From assembly GCF_000725495.1 (NCBI RefSeq), contig NZ_JNZD01000034.1:1-64000 (forward strand): 64,000 nt of DNA. The letters are read 5' to 3'. Each line of letters begins with the position of its first letter. Position 1 is the stretch's first letter. The DNA is from Streptomyces aureus (lineage in GTDB: Bacteria; Actinomycetota; Actinomycetes; Streptomycetales; Streptomycetaceae). The translations under genes were made by a program, and so were the position numbers. The notes under the pieces were generated by a model, which worked only from the letters and a program-made list of their open reading frames with translations, ran no database searches and was not told the DNA's origin. Of this stretch, positions 45,394 through 54,680 are shown piece by piece.

Positions 45394-45474
45394 CTCGGCG
45401 GGCTCGGCGGGCTCGGCGGGCTCGGCGGGCTCGGCGGGCTCGGCGGGCTCGGCGGGCTTGGCGGGCTCGGCAGG
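45394..45474. repeat. 9-bp microsatellite CTCGGCGGG, nine copies
   Basis: Seven perfect copies from 45394 to 45456, followed by two copies with one change each (CTTGGCGGG, CTCGGCAGG). Confidence 0.92.
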
Positions 45475-45570
45475 TTTGCCGGGGACCCCGGCGCAGCCGG
45501 GGAGCAGGGTGCCTGCCGGGGGTGCTCGGTGGCCCCGGGCGGGTTTGCCGGGGACACCAGCGAGGCCGGG

Positions 45571-46045
45571 CAGGCTTCGTGGCGTGGGCGTTCTCGCGAG
45601 GCCGGCTGCTCCCCGGCGGGCCCGCTTCCCGGCGGGCGAGGGTGCCGGGGACTGCGGCCGGTGCGGGCAGGCTTCGTGGCGTGGCGTTCTCGCGAGGCTG
45701 TGCGCTCCCGGACGGGCCTCCGCTCCCCGGCGGGCCCGCTTCCCGGCGGGTGAGGGTGCCGGGGACCGCGGAAGGTTCGGGCAGGCTTCGTGCCGTGGGT
45801 GCTCTCGCGAGGTGGGCTGCTCCCCAACGGGCCCCGCTCCCCGTCCGGCCCCCCTTCCCGGCGGGCGAGGGTGCCGGGGATCCCGGTGGACCCGGCCGGT
45901 TTCGTGCCGTGGGTGCTCTCGCGGGGCCGCTCGCTCCTTGACAGGCCCTGCTTCCCGGCAGGCGAGGGTGCCGGGGATCCCGGCGGGCCTGGGCCGGCCT
46001 CGTAACCCTGGGTGCTCTCGCGTGGCAGGGTGCTTCTCGGCGGGC
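45571..46045. repeat. imperfect ~100-115-bp tandem repeat, five units
   Basis: Units start at about 45571, 45668, 45782, 45896 and 45995. Each has a CAGGCTTCGTGGCGTGGG-like start, GCTCTCGCGAGG, a CCCGCTTCCCGGCGGG core and GAGGGTGCCGGGGA. Several frames stay open through the array on both strands, but no start site or conserved protein is seen. With the microsatellite it fills the 946-bp gap between rnc and mutM. Confidence 0.85.
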
Positions 46046-46108
46046 GCCGTCCGGGGCGATGTACCCTTCCGGCATCGTCCGCCCCCGCCGCTTCCCCGGA
46101 GGAGTCCC

Positions 46109-46969
46109 GTGCCCGAGCTGCCCGAAGTCGAAGTCGTGCGGCGGGGGTTGGAGCGCTGGGTCAGCGGGCGGGTCGTCGCCTCGGTGGACGTCCGCCATCC
46201 GCGCGCCGTGCGGCGGCACTTGGCGGGGCCCGACGGCTTCGCGAAGGCCCTCGCCGGGCACCGGGTGGGCGAGGCCATGCGCCGCGGCAAGTACCTGTGG
46301 CTGCCGCTCGACGACTCCCCGTACTCCGTCCTCGCCCACCTCGGCATGAGCGGACAGCTCCTCGTACAGCCCGAGGACGCGGCGGAGGAGAAGCACCTGC
46401 GCATCCGCGTCCGCTTCGAGGACGACCAGGGCACCGAGCTGCGGTTCGTCGACCAGCGCACCTTCGGCGGGCTGTCGCTGCACGAGAACACCCCGGACGG
46501 CCTCCCGGACGTCATCGCGCACATCGCCCGCGACCCCCTGGACCCCCTGTTCGACGACGCCGCCTTCCACACCGCGTTGCGCGCCCGCCGTACGACCCTC
46601 AAGCGCGCCCTCCTCGACCAGTCGCTGATCAGCGGCGTCGGGAACATCTACGCGGACGAGGCGCTGTGGCGCTCCAAGCTCCACTACGAACGCCCGGCGG
46701 GGACCATGACCCGGCCGCGCACCGCCGAACTCCTCGGCCACGTCCGCGATGTCATGAACGACGCCCTCGCCGCCGGCGGCACCAGCTTCGACAGCCTGTA
46801 CGTCAACGTCAACGGCGAGTCGGGCTACTTCGACCGCTCGCTCGACGCGTACGGGCGCGAGGGCGAGCCCTGCCGCCGCTGCGGGACGCCGATGCGCCGC
46901 AAGGCCTGGATGAACCGCTCCAGCTATTTCTGCCCGCGCTGCCAGCGAGCACCGCGCGCGTCCGCCTGA
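46109..46969 (+). CDS. mutM: formamidopyrimidine-DNA glycosylase
   Basis: 286 residues from a GTG with GGAGGAG upstream; the reading frame runs further 5' into the repeat array, but the mature enzyme must begin Pro-Glu-Leu-Pro-Glu after the start. It removes 8-oxoguanine and cleaves the strand. Pro2 and Glu3 are the catalytic pair, Lys in [11 protein letters not shown] is the conserved beta-strand Lys near 57, and the C-terminal zinc finger is CRRC...CPRC. Confidence 0.96.
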   Translation: MPELPEVEVVRRGLERWVSGRVVASVDVRHPRAVRRHLAGPDGFAKALAGHRVGEAMRRGKYLWLPLDDSPYSVLAHLGMSGQLLVQPEDAAEEKHLRIRVRFEDDQGTELRFVDQRTFGGLSLHENTPDGLPDVIAHIARDPLDPLFDDAAFHTALRARRTTLKRALLDQSLISGVGNIYADEALWRSKLHYERPAGTMTRPRTAELLGHVRDVMNDALAAGGTSFDSLYVNVNGESGYFDRSLDAYGREGEPCRRCGTPMRRKAWMNRSSYFCPRCQRAPRASA

Positions 46970-47049
46970 CGCACCGCGCCCGTTGGTTGGACGCTCCGCG
47001 CCCGTCCGGCGGCGCGGCTCCCGTGCCGGGTCGCCGTGGTCGAGGGGGG

Positions 47050-47496
47050 CTAGGCCCCGGGCCGGGCCTCGCGGGCCTCGTCGTAGGTCTCGCGGGCCGC
47101 CAGGACGTCGTCCATCCGGCCCTCGACGAAGTCGATGAGGGCCAGCAGTCGCTCGGCGACCTCGCGCCCGAGCGGGGTGAGGGTGTAGTCGACGCGCGGC
47201 GGGTTCGTGGGCCGTGCGTCACGGTGCACCAGACCGTCGCGCTCCAGCGCGTGCAGGGTCTGCGAGAGCATCTTCTCGCTCACGCCGTCCACGCGGCGGC
47301 GCAGTTCGTTGAACCGGGCCGTGCCGTCGTGCAGCGCCCCCAGGGTGAGGGAGCCCCAGCGGCCGGTGACGTGCTCCAGCGTGCCCCGGGACGGACACCC
47401 GCGGGCGAACACGTTGTACGGGAGGTCCTTGCCGCCCGCGCACGCCGTGCCCTCGTCGCCGGTGGGGCGCTCCGTGATCGGCGCGGACGATTCCAT
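47050..47496 (-). CDS. HxlR-family transcriptional regulator
   Basis: 148 residues from an ATG at 47496. The winged helix covers residues ~35-120: the conserved Cys in FARGCPSRGTLEHVTGRWGS, GTARFNELRRRVDGVSEKML with the recognition helix, and VDYTLTPLGREV as the wing. HxlR proteins sense reactive electrophiles or quinones, often through that Cys. No obvious target gene is adjacent. The 324 bp upstream of it to the tRNA hold no other feature. Confidence 0.92.
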   Translation of the reverse strand: MESSAPITERPTGDEGTACAGGKDLPYNVFARGCPSRGTLEHVTGRWGSLTLGALHDGTARFNELRRRVDGVSEKMLSQTLHALERDGLVHRDARPTNPPRVDYTLTPLGREVAERLLALIDFVEGRMDDVLAARETYDEAREARPGA

Positions 47497-47820
47497 GACG
47501 CCAGCATACTCAGCCACAGCGCCATCCAGAAGGTTGCGCTGACTCCTGGTTAGCGGGCTGTCGGCGGCGGCGGTCCGCGCCGGACGTCCCCTCAAACGCC
47601 ACATGGCCGACCCCCCGAGCGGGTCGGCCATGTCGCCGTTCACGTGCACCATGACGGACGAGGACCCCCCGGTGCCAGAGCTCCAGCCGTTTGGAGAGAT
47701 AGATCTCCCCACGGACCCGGCGGAACGGGCGGATCCGACAGCAACGGACGGAACGCGCGTCGCGGGCGGCGCGAACACCGCCTCGGCTGCGGACCGGATC
47801 CCTAGGATGGCCCGCGGGGC

Positions 47821-47895
47821 GGAGCCGTAGCGCAGAGGTCGACGCGCGCGGTCTCCAAAATCGCGAGGACGCCGGTTCGATTCCGGCCGGTTCCG
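47821..47895 (+). tRNA. tRNA-Trp (CCA), atypical
   Basis: A 75-nt cloverleaf: acceptor GGAGCCG pairs CGGTTCC (one G-T wobble); T8 is present; the D-stem is GCGC/GCGC; the anticodon stem is GCGGT/ATCGC with loop CTCCAAA (anticodon CCA); the T-arm is GCCGG/CCGGC with loop TTCGATT. The discriminator is G. The six-nt variable loop and ten-nt D-loop are slightly unusual. No CCA is encoded. It is a divergent or secondary tRNA-Trp rather than one I can match to the standard form. Confidence 0.8.
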
Positions 47896-47962
47896 CCTTC
47901 CTTCCCGGTCCGGGCGCTCGGCCGGGAACCGGCGGGAAACGGACGCGGGCCACAACGGAGAC

Positions 47963-48014
47963 GGGCCGCCGTGGACGGCATCCTCACGGAGGAGGATGCC
48001 GTCCACGGCGGCCC
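47963..48014 (-). terminator. very long perfect hairpin downstream of the CAP-domain gene
   Basis: Two 23-bp arms are exactly complementary (47963-47985 and 47992-48014) around an ACGGAG loop. It sits 46 bp beyond the stop of the minus-strand CAP gene and 67 bp after the plus-strand tRNA, so it can serve as a terminator for both. Confidence 0.85.
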
Positions 48015-48059
48015 GGACACGGTTCAGGAGGACGCTCGGCCCTCTGACCTGCGGTTACC

Positions 48060-49058
48060 TCAGTAGCCGAAGTCCTGCGTCCACCAAGGGCCGCCCTCGC
48101 CGAAGTGGACTCCGACGCCGAGCGTCTTGAAGTCGCAGTTCAGGATGTTGGCCTTGTGGCCGGGGCTGTTCATCCAGGCGTCCATGACGGCCGCCGCGTC
48201 GGCCTGGCCGCGGGCTATGTTCTCGCCGCCGAGGCTGGATATCCCAGCCTTCGCCGCACGGTCCCACGGGGTGAGCCCGCTGGGGTCGGTGTGGTCGAAG
48301 AAGTCCCGCGCCGCCATGTCCTCGCTGAACGCGGAGGCCAGGTCCGTCAGGGCGCTGTTCGCGGCCACCGGGCTGCAACCGACCTTGGCGCGCTCGTCGT
48401 TGACGAGCTTGAGGACCTCGGCCTCGGCGGCCGCCTCGGCGGACACGTTCACCGGGGTCTTGGCGACGGGCGCCTTGGTCTCGGTCTTCGAAGGCTTCGG
48501 AGCCTTGGGCTCCTTCGTCTCCTTCTCCTTGGAGGCTCCGGCCCCCTTGCCCTGGTTGTCCTTCTCCTTCGGCGGTGCCGTCGTCGCCGGAGCGGCCGGC
48601 GCCGAGGCGGAGGCCGAGGGCTCGACCGTCGCGGGCGTGGTCGCGCGCCCGGATCCACGGCTCGTCGACGTTCCCTCGCGGGAGTCCGCGCTGCCCGAGG
48701 TGCCGCCCTGCTGGGTGGCGACGCTCGAGGGCGAGCCCGCGGACTGGATGGTGTCGGAGTTGTTGCTGCCACCGCCGAGCGCGTAGTTGTCGCTGCCCGG
48801 CACGACACCGGCCGCGACGGCCACGGTGCCGAGGGCCACGGCCGCCGAGACGCCGAGCAGTCCGGTCTTGACCGGGCTCGGACCCTTCCGCTTGCGGTGC
48901 GAGCGGGCCGCGGAGGCGGACGGGAGATCGGCGACGGCCGCGTAGCCGTACAGGTTCTCCGGGCCGTAGCTTTCCGTGTGGGTCCCGCTCGTTTCTGTGA
49001 CTCCGGTGGCGCGCCCTGTGGCGGCGCGGCCGGCGTCGGAGCGTCGGTGGCGTCCCAT
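48060..49058 (-). CDS. membrane-anchored CAP/SCP-domain protein
   Basis: 332 residues from an ATG at 49058 (GRHRRSDAGRAATG). The basic N-terminus is cytoplasmic; a hydrophobic segment (TGLLGVSAAVALGTVAVAAG) near residues 64-83 anchors it or is cleaved. A Ser/Thr/Pro/Lys-rich linker covers ~90-205. The C-terminal CAP domain (YkwD type) has HTDPSGLTPWDRAAKAG, GENIARGQ and WMNSPGHKANIL, close to the bacterial secreted consensus. Bacterial CAP proteins are extracellular with roles still unclear. The gene stands alone and ends at the long hairpin. Confidence 0.93.
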   Translation of the reverse strand: MGRHRRSDAGRAATGRATGVTETSGTHTESYGPENLYGYAAVADLPSASAARSHRKRKGPSPVKTGLLGVSAAVALGTVAVAAGVVPGSDNYALGGGSNNSDTIQSAGSPSSVATQQGGTSGSADSREGTSTSRGSGRATTPATVEPSASASAPAAPATTAPPKEKDNQGKGAGASKEKETKEPKAPKPSKTETKAPVAKTPVNVSAEAAAEAEVLKLVNDERAKVGCSPVAANSALTDLASAFSEDMAARDFFDHTDPSGLTPWDRAAKAGISSLGGENIARGQADAAAVMDAWMNSPGHKANILNCDFKTLGVGVHFGEGGPWWTQDFGY

Positions 49059-49211
49059 CTGTTGGGCCTTCCTCGATCTTGAGTCAGCGATCCTCACCTG
49101 ATCCTCACCCGAAAGAGTGAGTTTCTGATGAGACTCATTGGGTCGGGACGGTACCGCATGGCGCAAGGGGAGGATGTGCTCCAGGAGACATTGTCCGGTT
49201 AGCGTGCAGCC

Positions 49212-49493
49212 ATGAACGAGGTTTCACGGCTGGTCGTCTGGGTCCGCGGACGCGTCCAAGGTGTGGGTTTCCGCTGGTTCACGCGGGCCAGGGCCCTGGA
49301 GATCGGCGGGCTGAGTGGTTTTGCTCTCAATCTCGACGACGGACGGGTCCAGGTGGTCGCGGAGGGCCCCCGGACCGGTTGCCAGAGTCTGCTCGACTGG
49401 CTCCAGGGCGACGACACGCCCGGCCGGGTGGACGGAGTCACTGAGATCTGGGACACGCCCCGGGGCATCTACGACGGCTTCGCGATCCGCTGA
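49212..49493 (+). CDS. acyP: acylphosphatase
   Basis: 93 residues from an ATG. It hydrolyses acyl phosphates. The catalytic Arg lies in [14 protein letters not shown] near residue 21 and the Asn in [17 protein letters not shown] near residue 39, the full family signature. Single-gene unit. Confidence 0.96.
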   Translation: MNEVSRLVVWVRGRVQGVGFRWFTRARALEIGGLSGFALNLDDGRVQVVAEGPRTGCQSLLDWLQGDDTPGRVDGVTEIWDTPRGIYDGFAIR

Positions 49494-49874
49494 CGACGAC
49501 GCCCGGGAGGCCCGCCGAAGGTGGCGTGGCGTATGCCTCCGGCACCCGTCAGTAGTGGAAACTCCCTGGTGGTTGCCAACGAGGACACGAAGTGGCAGGC
49601 TCCCGAGATAACGATGATCCCGACGCCCTGAGGGCCCCGCCGGAGTCGCCGCGCCGCCGTCTCGAACGCCGCGCGACCGTGGGTTGCCCGCCGATACAGG
49701 GCGTGATCGTGTTGACCGTCAAACTTTTTGGTGAGACGCTGAAAGCCCCGCGCACCTTAGCTGTTTGGCATGTGGAACGGCAGCAGGACATCAGCAGTGT
49801 CAAGCATCGCGGGTGCGATTCCCTCACGACCCACACCGCTTCGGTCGGTCACTCAGTGTGGAGGACCATCCATC
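49494..49874. other. intergenic region upstream of the small coiled-coil gene
   Basis: 381 bp with no supported gene. It contains a less GC-rich patch, TTGACCGTCAAACTTTTTGG near 49713, which may be part of a promoter for the gene at 49875, but no well-placed -10 was found. Confidence 0.45.
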
Positions 49875-50078
49875 ATGGCAAAGGCGCTTCTCGGTTACGT
49901 CGGCGGTTCCGACCCGCGACTCATTGCCGAGATGCGACGGCTCCAGCAGCGCGTCCAGGACCTCGAATCCGAGCTCGTACGGATCCAGGCCGAGAACGAC
50001 GCGCTCGCGGCTGCCGCTTCTCACGACTCGCTTCTCGAGAGCATCGACGTACCCCAGGCGGAGCCTGCGCTCACCTGA
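49875..50078 (+). CDS. small coiled-coil protein
   Basis: 67 residues from an ATG with GTGGAGGAC upstream. A short Gly-containing head (KALLGYVGGSDPR) is followed by a clean heptad coiled coil, EMRRLQQRVQDLESELVRIQ. Function is not recognised; from memory it is conserved in streptomycetes just upstream of smc. It has its own strong terminator, so it is a separate unit. Confidence 0.82.
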   Translation: MAKALLGYVGGSDPRLIAEMRRLQQRVQDLESELVRIQAENDALAAAASHDSLLESIDVPQAEPALT

Positions 50079-50148
50079 TCACTGCCACCGCACACCACGA
50101 CAGCAGTGGTTGGGCAGCCCGAATCAACCGCTCAGTTGTCAGATTTGC

Positions 50149-50172
50149 AAGGGACGCCCGCAGGCGTCCCTT
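50149..50172 (+). terminator. strong intrinsic terminator
   Basis: A 10-bp perfect stem AAGGGACGCC / GGCGTCCCTT with a CGCA loop and CTTTCTTTC after it. Confidence 0.95.
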
Positions 50173-50284
50173 CTTTCTTTCCCCCACGTACCCCCCTCTT
50201 CAACGTCTGGTCTGCCCTGCGCGTTCATGGGCGAAACCGCGCGTTCATGGAGTGAGACCGGCCCGAAAGGTAGAGTCCGGCGGC

Positions 50285-53200
50285 GTGCACCTCAAGGCCC
50301 TGACCCTCCGCGGGTTCAAGTCGTTCGCCTCCGCGACCACGCTGCGGTTCGAGCCGGGCATCACCTGTGTCGTGGGCCCCAACGGCTCGGGCAAGTCCAA
50401 CGTCGTGGACGCGCTCAGCTGGGTCATGGGCGAACAGGGGGCCAAGTCCCTGCGCGGCGGCAAGATGGAGGACGTCATCTTCGCCGGCACCACCGGGCGT
50501 CCGCCGCTCGGCCGTGCCGAGGTGTCGCTGACCATCGACAACTCCGACGGGGCGCTGCCCATCGAGTACGCCGAGGTCACCATCACGCGGATCATGTTCC
50601 GCAACGGCGGCAGCGAGTACCAGATCAACGGCGACACCTGCCGTCTGCTCGACATCCAGGAACTGCTGTCCGACTCCGGCATCGGCCGCGAGATGCACGT
50701 CATCGTCGGACAGGGCCAGCTCGACTCCGTCCTGCACGCCGACCCCATGGGCCGCCGCGCCTTCATCGAGGAGGCCGCGGGCGTCCTCAAGCACCGCAAG
50801 CGCAAGGAGAAGGCGCTGCGGAAGCTGGACGCCATGCAGGCGAACCTCGCCCGCGTCCAGGACCTCACCGACGAGCTGCGCCGGCAGCTCAAGCCGCTGG
50901 GGCGGCAGGCGGCCGTGGCACGCCGCGCCGCCGTCATCCAGGCCGACCTCCGCGACGCCCGGCTGCGCCTGCTCGCCGACGACCTCGTCCGGCTGCGCGG
51001 GGCGCTCCGGTCCGAGATCGCCGACGAGGCCGCGCTCAAGGAGCGCAAGGAGACCGCCGAGGCCGAGCTGAGGAAGGCGCTCCAGCGGGAGGCCCTGCTG
51101 GAGGACGAGGTCCGGCAGCTCACCCCGCGCCTGCAGCGCGCGCAGCAGACCTGGTACGAACTCTCCCAGCTCGCCGAGCGGGTGCGCGGCACGGTGTCGC
51201 TGGCCGACGCCCGGGTCAAGAGCGCCACCTCGGTGCCCGCCGAGGAACGGCGCGGCCGCGACCCCGAGGACATGGAGCGCGAGGCCGTCCGCGTCCGTGA
51301 GCAGGAGGCCGAACTCGAAGCCGCCCTGGAGGCGGCCGAACGGGCCCTGGAGGACACCGTCGCGCACCGCGCCGAGCTGGAGCGCGAGCTGACCGTCGAG
51401 GAGCGCCGCCTCAAGGACGTGGCCCGGGCCATCGCCGACCGCCGCGAGGGTCTCGCCCGCCTCGGCGGCCAGGTCAACGCCGCCCGCTCGCGCGCCGCCT
51501 CCGCGCAGGCCGAGATCGACCGCCTCGCCGCCGCCCGCGACGAGGCCCAGGAGCGCGCCTTCACGGCCCAGGAGGAGTACGAGCAGCTGAAGGCCGAGGT
51601 CGACGGCCTCGACGCGGGCGACGCCGACCTCGCCGAGCAGCACGAGGCGGCCCGGCGCGCCCTGTCCGACGCGGAGGCCGCCCTCGGCGCGGCCCGCGAG
51701 GCCGCCACCGCCGCCGAACGGAAGCGGGCCGCCACCCAGGCCCGCCGGGACGCCCTCGCCCTCGGCCTGCGCCGCAAGGACGGCACCGGAGCGCTGCTCG
51801 GCGCCACCGACCGGCTCACCGGCGTGCTCGGCCCCGCCGCCGGACTGCTGACGGTCACCCCCGGCTTCGAGGTCGCCCTCGCCGCCGCCTTCGGAGCAGC
51901 CGCCGACGCCGTCGCGGTCGCCACCCCCGCCGCGGCCGCGGAGGCCATCCGGCTGCTGCGCAAGCAGGACGCCGGCCGCGCGGCCCTGCTGCTCGCGTCG
52001 GCTCCCGAGACACCCGGCGCCGCTGCCGCACCGGCGGACGGCACCCCCACGGACGCACGCCTCCACGAGTACGAGCACGAGCACGCACGCGAGCGTGGAC
52101 ACGGCCCGGACCAGGACCAGGGCCCGGCAGGGGACGGAGCCGACGGGCCGCCGTACGCCGCCGAGCTGGTCCGGGGCCCCGCCGAACTGATGCCCGCCGT
52201 ACGGCGGTTGCTGCGCGGAATCGTCGTCGTCGGCACCCTGGAGGAGGCCGAGGACCTGGTCTACGCGCGGCCCGGGATCACCGCGGTGACCGCCGAGGGC
52301 GACCTGCTCGGGGCGCACTTCGCGCACGGCGGGTCCGCCGGTGCCCCGAGCCTGCTCGAGGTACAGGCCTCCGTGGACGAGGCGACCGCCGAGATCGAGG
52401 AACTGACCGTCCGCTGCGAGGAGTTCGCCGAGACACAGCGTCTCGCCGCCGAGCTGCGCGGCGAACGGGCCGAACTCGTCGAGGAGTTGGGGGAGAGGCG
52501 GCGGGCCGCCGAGCGGGAGAAGTCGTCCGTCGCGCAGCAGCTCGGCCGGCTGGCCGGGCAGGCCCGCGGCGCCGCGGGCGAGGCCGAGCGGAGCACCGCG
52601 GCCGCCGCCCGCGCCCAGGACGCGCTCGACCGGGCCGTATCCGAGGCGGAGGAACTGGCCGAACGGCTCGCCGTGGCCGAGGAGATGCCGGTCGAGGAGG
52701 AACCCGACACCTCGGTGCGGGACCGGCTCGCCGCGGACGGCGCCAACGCCCGCCAGACGGAGATGGAGGCCCGCCTCCAGGTCCGTACGCACGAGGAGCG
52801 GGTCAAGGGACTCGCCGGACGGGCCGACTCGCTGGACCGGGCCGCCCGCGCCGAACGCGAGGCACGCGCGCGTGCCGAACAGCGGCGCGCCCGGCTCCGT
52901 CATGAGGCGGCCGTCGCCTCGGCCGTCGCCTCCGGCGCGCGGCAGCTCCTCGCGCACGTCGAGATCTCGCTCGCCCGCGCCGAGGAGGAGCGGACCGCCG
53001 CCGACGCCGCGAAGGCCCGCCGCGAGCAGGAGCTCGTCGCCGCGCGGAGCCAGGGCCGCGACCTCAAGGAGGAGCTCGACAAGCTCACCGACTCGGTGCA
53101 CCGGGGCGAGGTGCTCGGTGCCGAGAAGCGGATGCGCATAGAGCAGTTGGAGACGAAGGCGCTGGAGGAGCTCGGCGTCGAGCCCGCCGGACTCGTCGCC

Positions 53201-53947
53201 GACTACGGCCCCGACCAGCTCGTGCCGCCGTCGCTGCCCGCCGAGGGCGAGGAACTGCCCGAGGACCCCGAGCACCCGCGCAACCAGCCCCGGCACTTCC
53301 ACCGCGCCGAGCAGGAGAAGCGGCTCAAGTCGGCCGAACGGGCGTACCAGCAGCTCGGCAAGGTCAATCCGCTGGCCCTGGAGGAGTTCGCCGCGCTGGA
53401 GGAGCGTCACAAGTTCCTCAGCGAGCAGCTGGAGGACCTGAAGAAGACGCGCGCCGACCTCCTTCAGGTGGTGAAGGAGGTCGACGAGCGCGTCGAGCAG
53501 GTCTTCACCGAGGCGTACCGGGACACCGCCCGGGAGTTCGAGGGCGTCTTCAGCCGGCTGTTCCCGGGCGGGGACGGGCGGCTGATCCTGACCGACCCCG
53601 ACAACATGCTCACCACGGGCGTCGACGTGGAGGCCAGGCCGCCGGGCAAGAAGGTGAAGCGGCTCAGCCTCCTGTCGGGCGGCGAGCGCTCACTGACCGC
53701 CGTCGCGCTCCTCGTGTCGATCTTCAAGGCGCGCCCCAGCCCGTTCTACGTGATGGACGAGGTCGAGGCGGCGCTGGACGACACCAACCTCCAGCGGCTG
53801 ATCAGGATCATGCAGGAGCTCCAGGAGGCCTCCCAGCTGATCGTGATCACCCACCAGAAGCGCACGATGGAGGTCGCCGACGCGCTGTACGGCGTCTCCA
53901 TGCAGGGCGACGGCGTCTCGAAGGTCATCAGCCAGCGGCTGCGCTGA
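50285..53947 (+). CDS. smc: chromosome segregation ATPase SMC
   Basis: 1220 residues from a GTG with GAAAGG upstream; upstream codons in frame are non-coding. It condenses and segregates chromosomes with ScpA/B. The Walker A GPNGSGKSNVVDALSWVMGE is near residue 31. Long coiled coils flank the hinge (~residues 495-690). The C-terminal head carries the ABC signature LSGGERSLTAVALL and Walker B FYVMDEVEAALDD. A low-complexity acidic/His-rich insert (ETPGAAAAPADGTPT onward, ~52000-52150) extends the hinge. Spore chromosome segregation in Streptomyces depends on it. Confidence 0.97.
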   Translation: MHLKALTLRGFKSFASATTLRFEPGITCVVGPNGSGKSNVVDALSWVMGEQGAKSLRGGKMEDVIFAGTTGRPPLGRAEVSLTIDNSDGALPIEYAEVTITRIMFRNGGSEYQINGDTCRLLDIQELLSDSGIGREMHVIVGQGQLDSVLHADPMGRRAFIEEAAGVLKHRKRKEKALRKLDAMQANLARVQDLTDELRRQLKPLGRQAAVARRAAVIQADLRDARLRLLADDLVRLRGALRSEIADEAALKERKETAEAELRKALQREALLEDEVRQLTPRLQRAQQTWYELSQLAERVRGTVSLADARVKSATSVPAEERRGRDPEDMEREAVRVREQEAELEAALEAAERALEDTVAHRAELERELTVEERRLKDVARAIADRREGLARLGGQVNAARSRAASAQAEIDRLAAARDEAQERAFTAQEEYEQLKAEVDGLDAGDADLAEQHEAARRALSDAEAALGAAREAATAAERKRAATQARRDALALGLRRKDGTGALLGATDRLTGVLGPAAGLLTVTPGFEVALAAAFGAAADAVAVATPAAAAEAIRLLRKQDAGRAALLLASAPETPGAAAAPADGTPTDARLHEYEHEHARERGHGPDQDQGPAGDGADGPPYAAELVRGPAELMPAVRRLLRGIVVVGTLEEAEDLVYARPGITAVTAEGDLLGAHFAHGGSAGAPSLLEVQASVDEATAEIEELTVRCEEFAETQRLAAELRGERAELVEELGERRRAAEREKSSVAQQLGRLAGQARGAAGEAERSTAAAARAQDALDRAVSEAEELAERLAVAEEMPVEEEPDTSVRDRLAADGANARQTEMEARLQVRTHEERVKGLAGRADSLDRAARAEREARARAEQRRARLRHEAAVASAVASGARQLLAHVEISLARAEEERTAADAAKARREQELVAARSQGRDLKEELDKLTDSVHRGEVLGAEKRMRIEQLETKALEELGVEPAGLVADYGPDQLVPPSLPAEGEELPEDPEHPRNQPRHFHRAEQEKRLKSAERAYQQLGKVNPLALEEFAALEERHKFLSEQLEDLKKTRADLLQVVKEVDERVEQVFTEAYRDTAREFEGVFSRLFPGGDGRLILTDPDNMLTTGVDVEARPPGKKVKRLSLLSGGERSLTAVALLVSIFKARPSPFYVMDEVEAALDDTNLQRLIRIMQELQEASQLIVITHQKRTMEVADALYGVSMQGDGVSKVISQRLR

Positions 53948-54047
53948 CCGCCGGGGCACCGGGCGCCGGGCGCGGAGGCGTCCGGATCCGGCGGTCCCGG
54001 CCCCAACCCCGACCTCGACCCGGGCCCCGGTCGCGGACCGCGCCCGC

Positions 54048-54392
54048 CTACGCCTCGTCGTCCGGCGCCGGAAGGTCCTCGCCCACGCCCTCGTCGGCGA
54101 GTTCGGCCAGCACCTCGGCGTGGCAGCGCTCGGGGACGCACCAGCAGCCGAGGCGGTGCCCGCGCAGCGCCGGCAGCCGGGCCAGCAACTCCGGGCGCTC
54201 CAGCACGTAGGCGCGGTACATCGCGACGACCTCCTCCCGGGTGCCGTCGTGGCCCGGACGGAAGGGGCTCGCGAGCGGTGAGCCCGCCAGATGCCAGCCG
54301 CCCCGGTGCATGGCACGGCCGACGTACACCACATCGGCGTACGCGGGATCGTCGCGGTGACCCTTGAGATTGACGACCGTGGTCTGCGGCAT
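54048..54392 (-). CDS. DUF4326 protein
   Basis: 114 residues from the ATG at 54392 (PQTTVVNLKGHRDD); an upstream ATG at 54476 would add 28 residues of less typical sequence. The DUF4326 family is small and of unknown role. Typical features are VVYVGRAMHRGGWHLAGSPL and the Cys motif HRLGCWCVPERCHAEVLAEL near the C-terminus, which could bind a metal or nucleotide. It lies between smc and the sugar porter, on the opposite strand. Confidence 0.88.
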   Translation of the reverse strand: MPQTTVVNLKGHRDDPAYADVVYVGRAMHRGGWHLAGSPLASPFRPGHDGTREEVVAMYRAYVLERPELLARLPALRGHRLGCWCVPERCHAEVLAELADEGVGEDLPAPDDEA

Positions 54393-54530
54393 GCCCGGAT
54401 CCTCCCCGCTCGCGCCGCCGCGGGCAACGCGAACGGCACCTTCACCGAAGGACCCATTCGGGCACTTGATGTTCAACTCTTGAACACAACTACCTCATGC
54501 GGTGCTGCTCATGTTCACCAGACCCCGCGT

Positions 54531-54558
54531 TTGACTTCGAAAATTGAAGGCATAGTCT
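54531..54558 (+). promoter_or_regulatory. candidate promoter of the sugar porter
   Basis: TTGACT at 54531-54536 and TAGTCT at 54553-54558 are 16 bp apart, close to the HrdB consensus, in an A+T-richer stretch 120 bp before the ATG. Confidence 0.55.
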
Positions 54559-54680
54559 CTCCGACGTTGCTTTTACCTTCAGGTGGTGGCTCGCGCCAAC
54601 CTGTGCGCCACTGGTAACCACCAGCGAAGGCTTTCGCCCCCCACCCCCGGCAGCGAGGCCGGTGGCCCGAGGAGTCTTAC

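Noticed and set aside
45332..46108. In-frame 5' extension of mutM
   Set aside because: It runs through the repeat array, and MutM needs Pro at position 2 after its start.
47603..47830. 75-codon plus-strand frame between the HxlR gene and tRNA-Trp
   Set aside because: No ribosome binding site, overlaps the tRNA and has no coding signature.
49592..50284. In-frame 5' extension of smc
   Set aside because: Crosses the small coiled-coil gene and a strong terminator; SMC homology begins at 50285.
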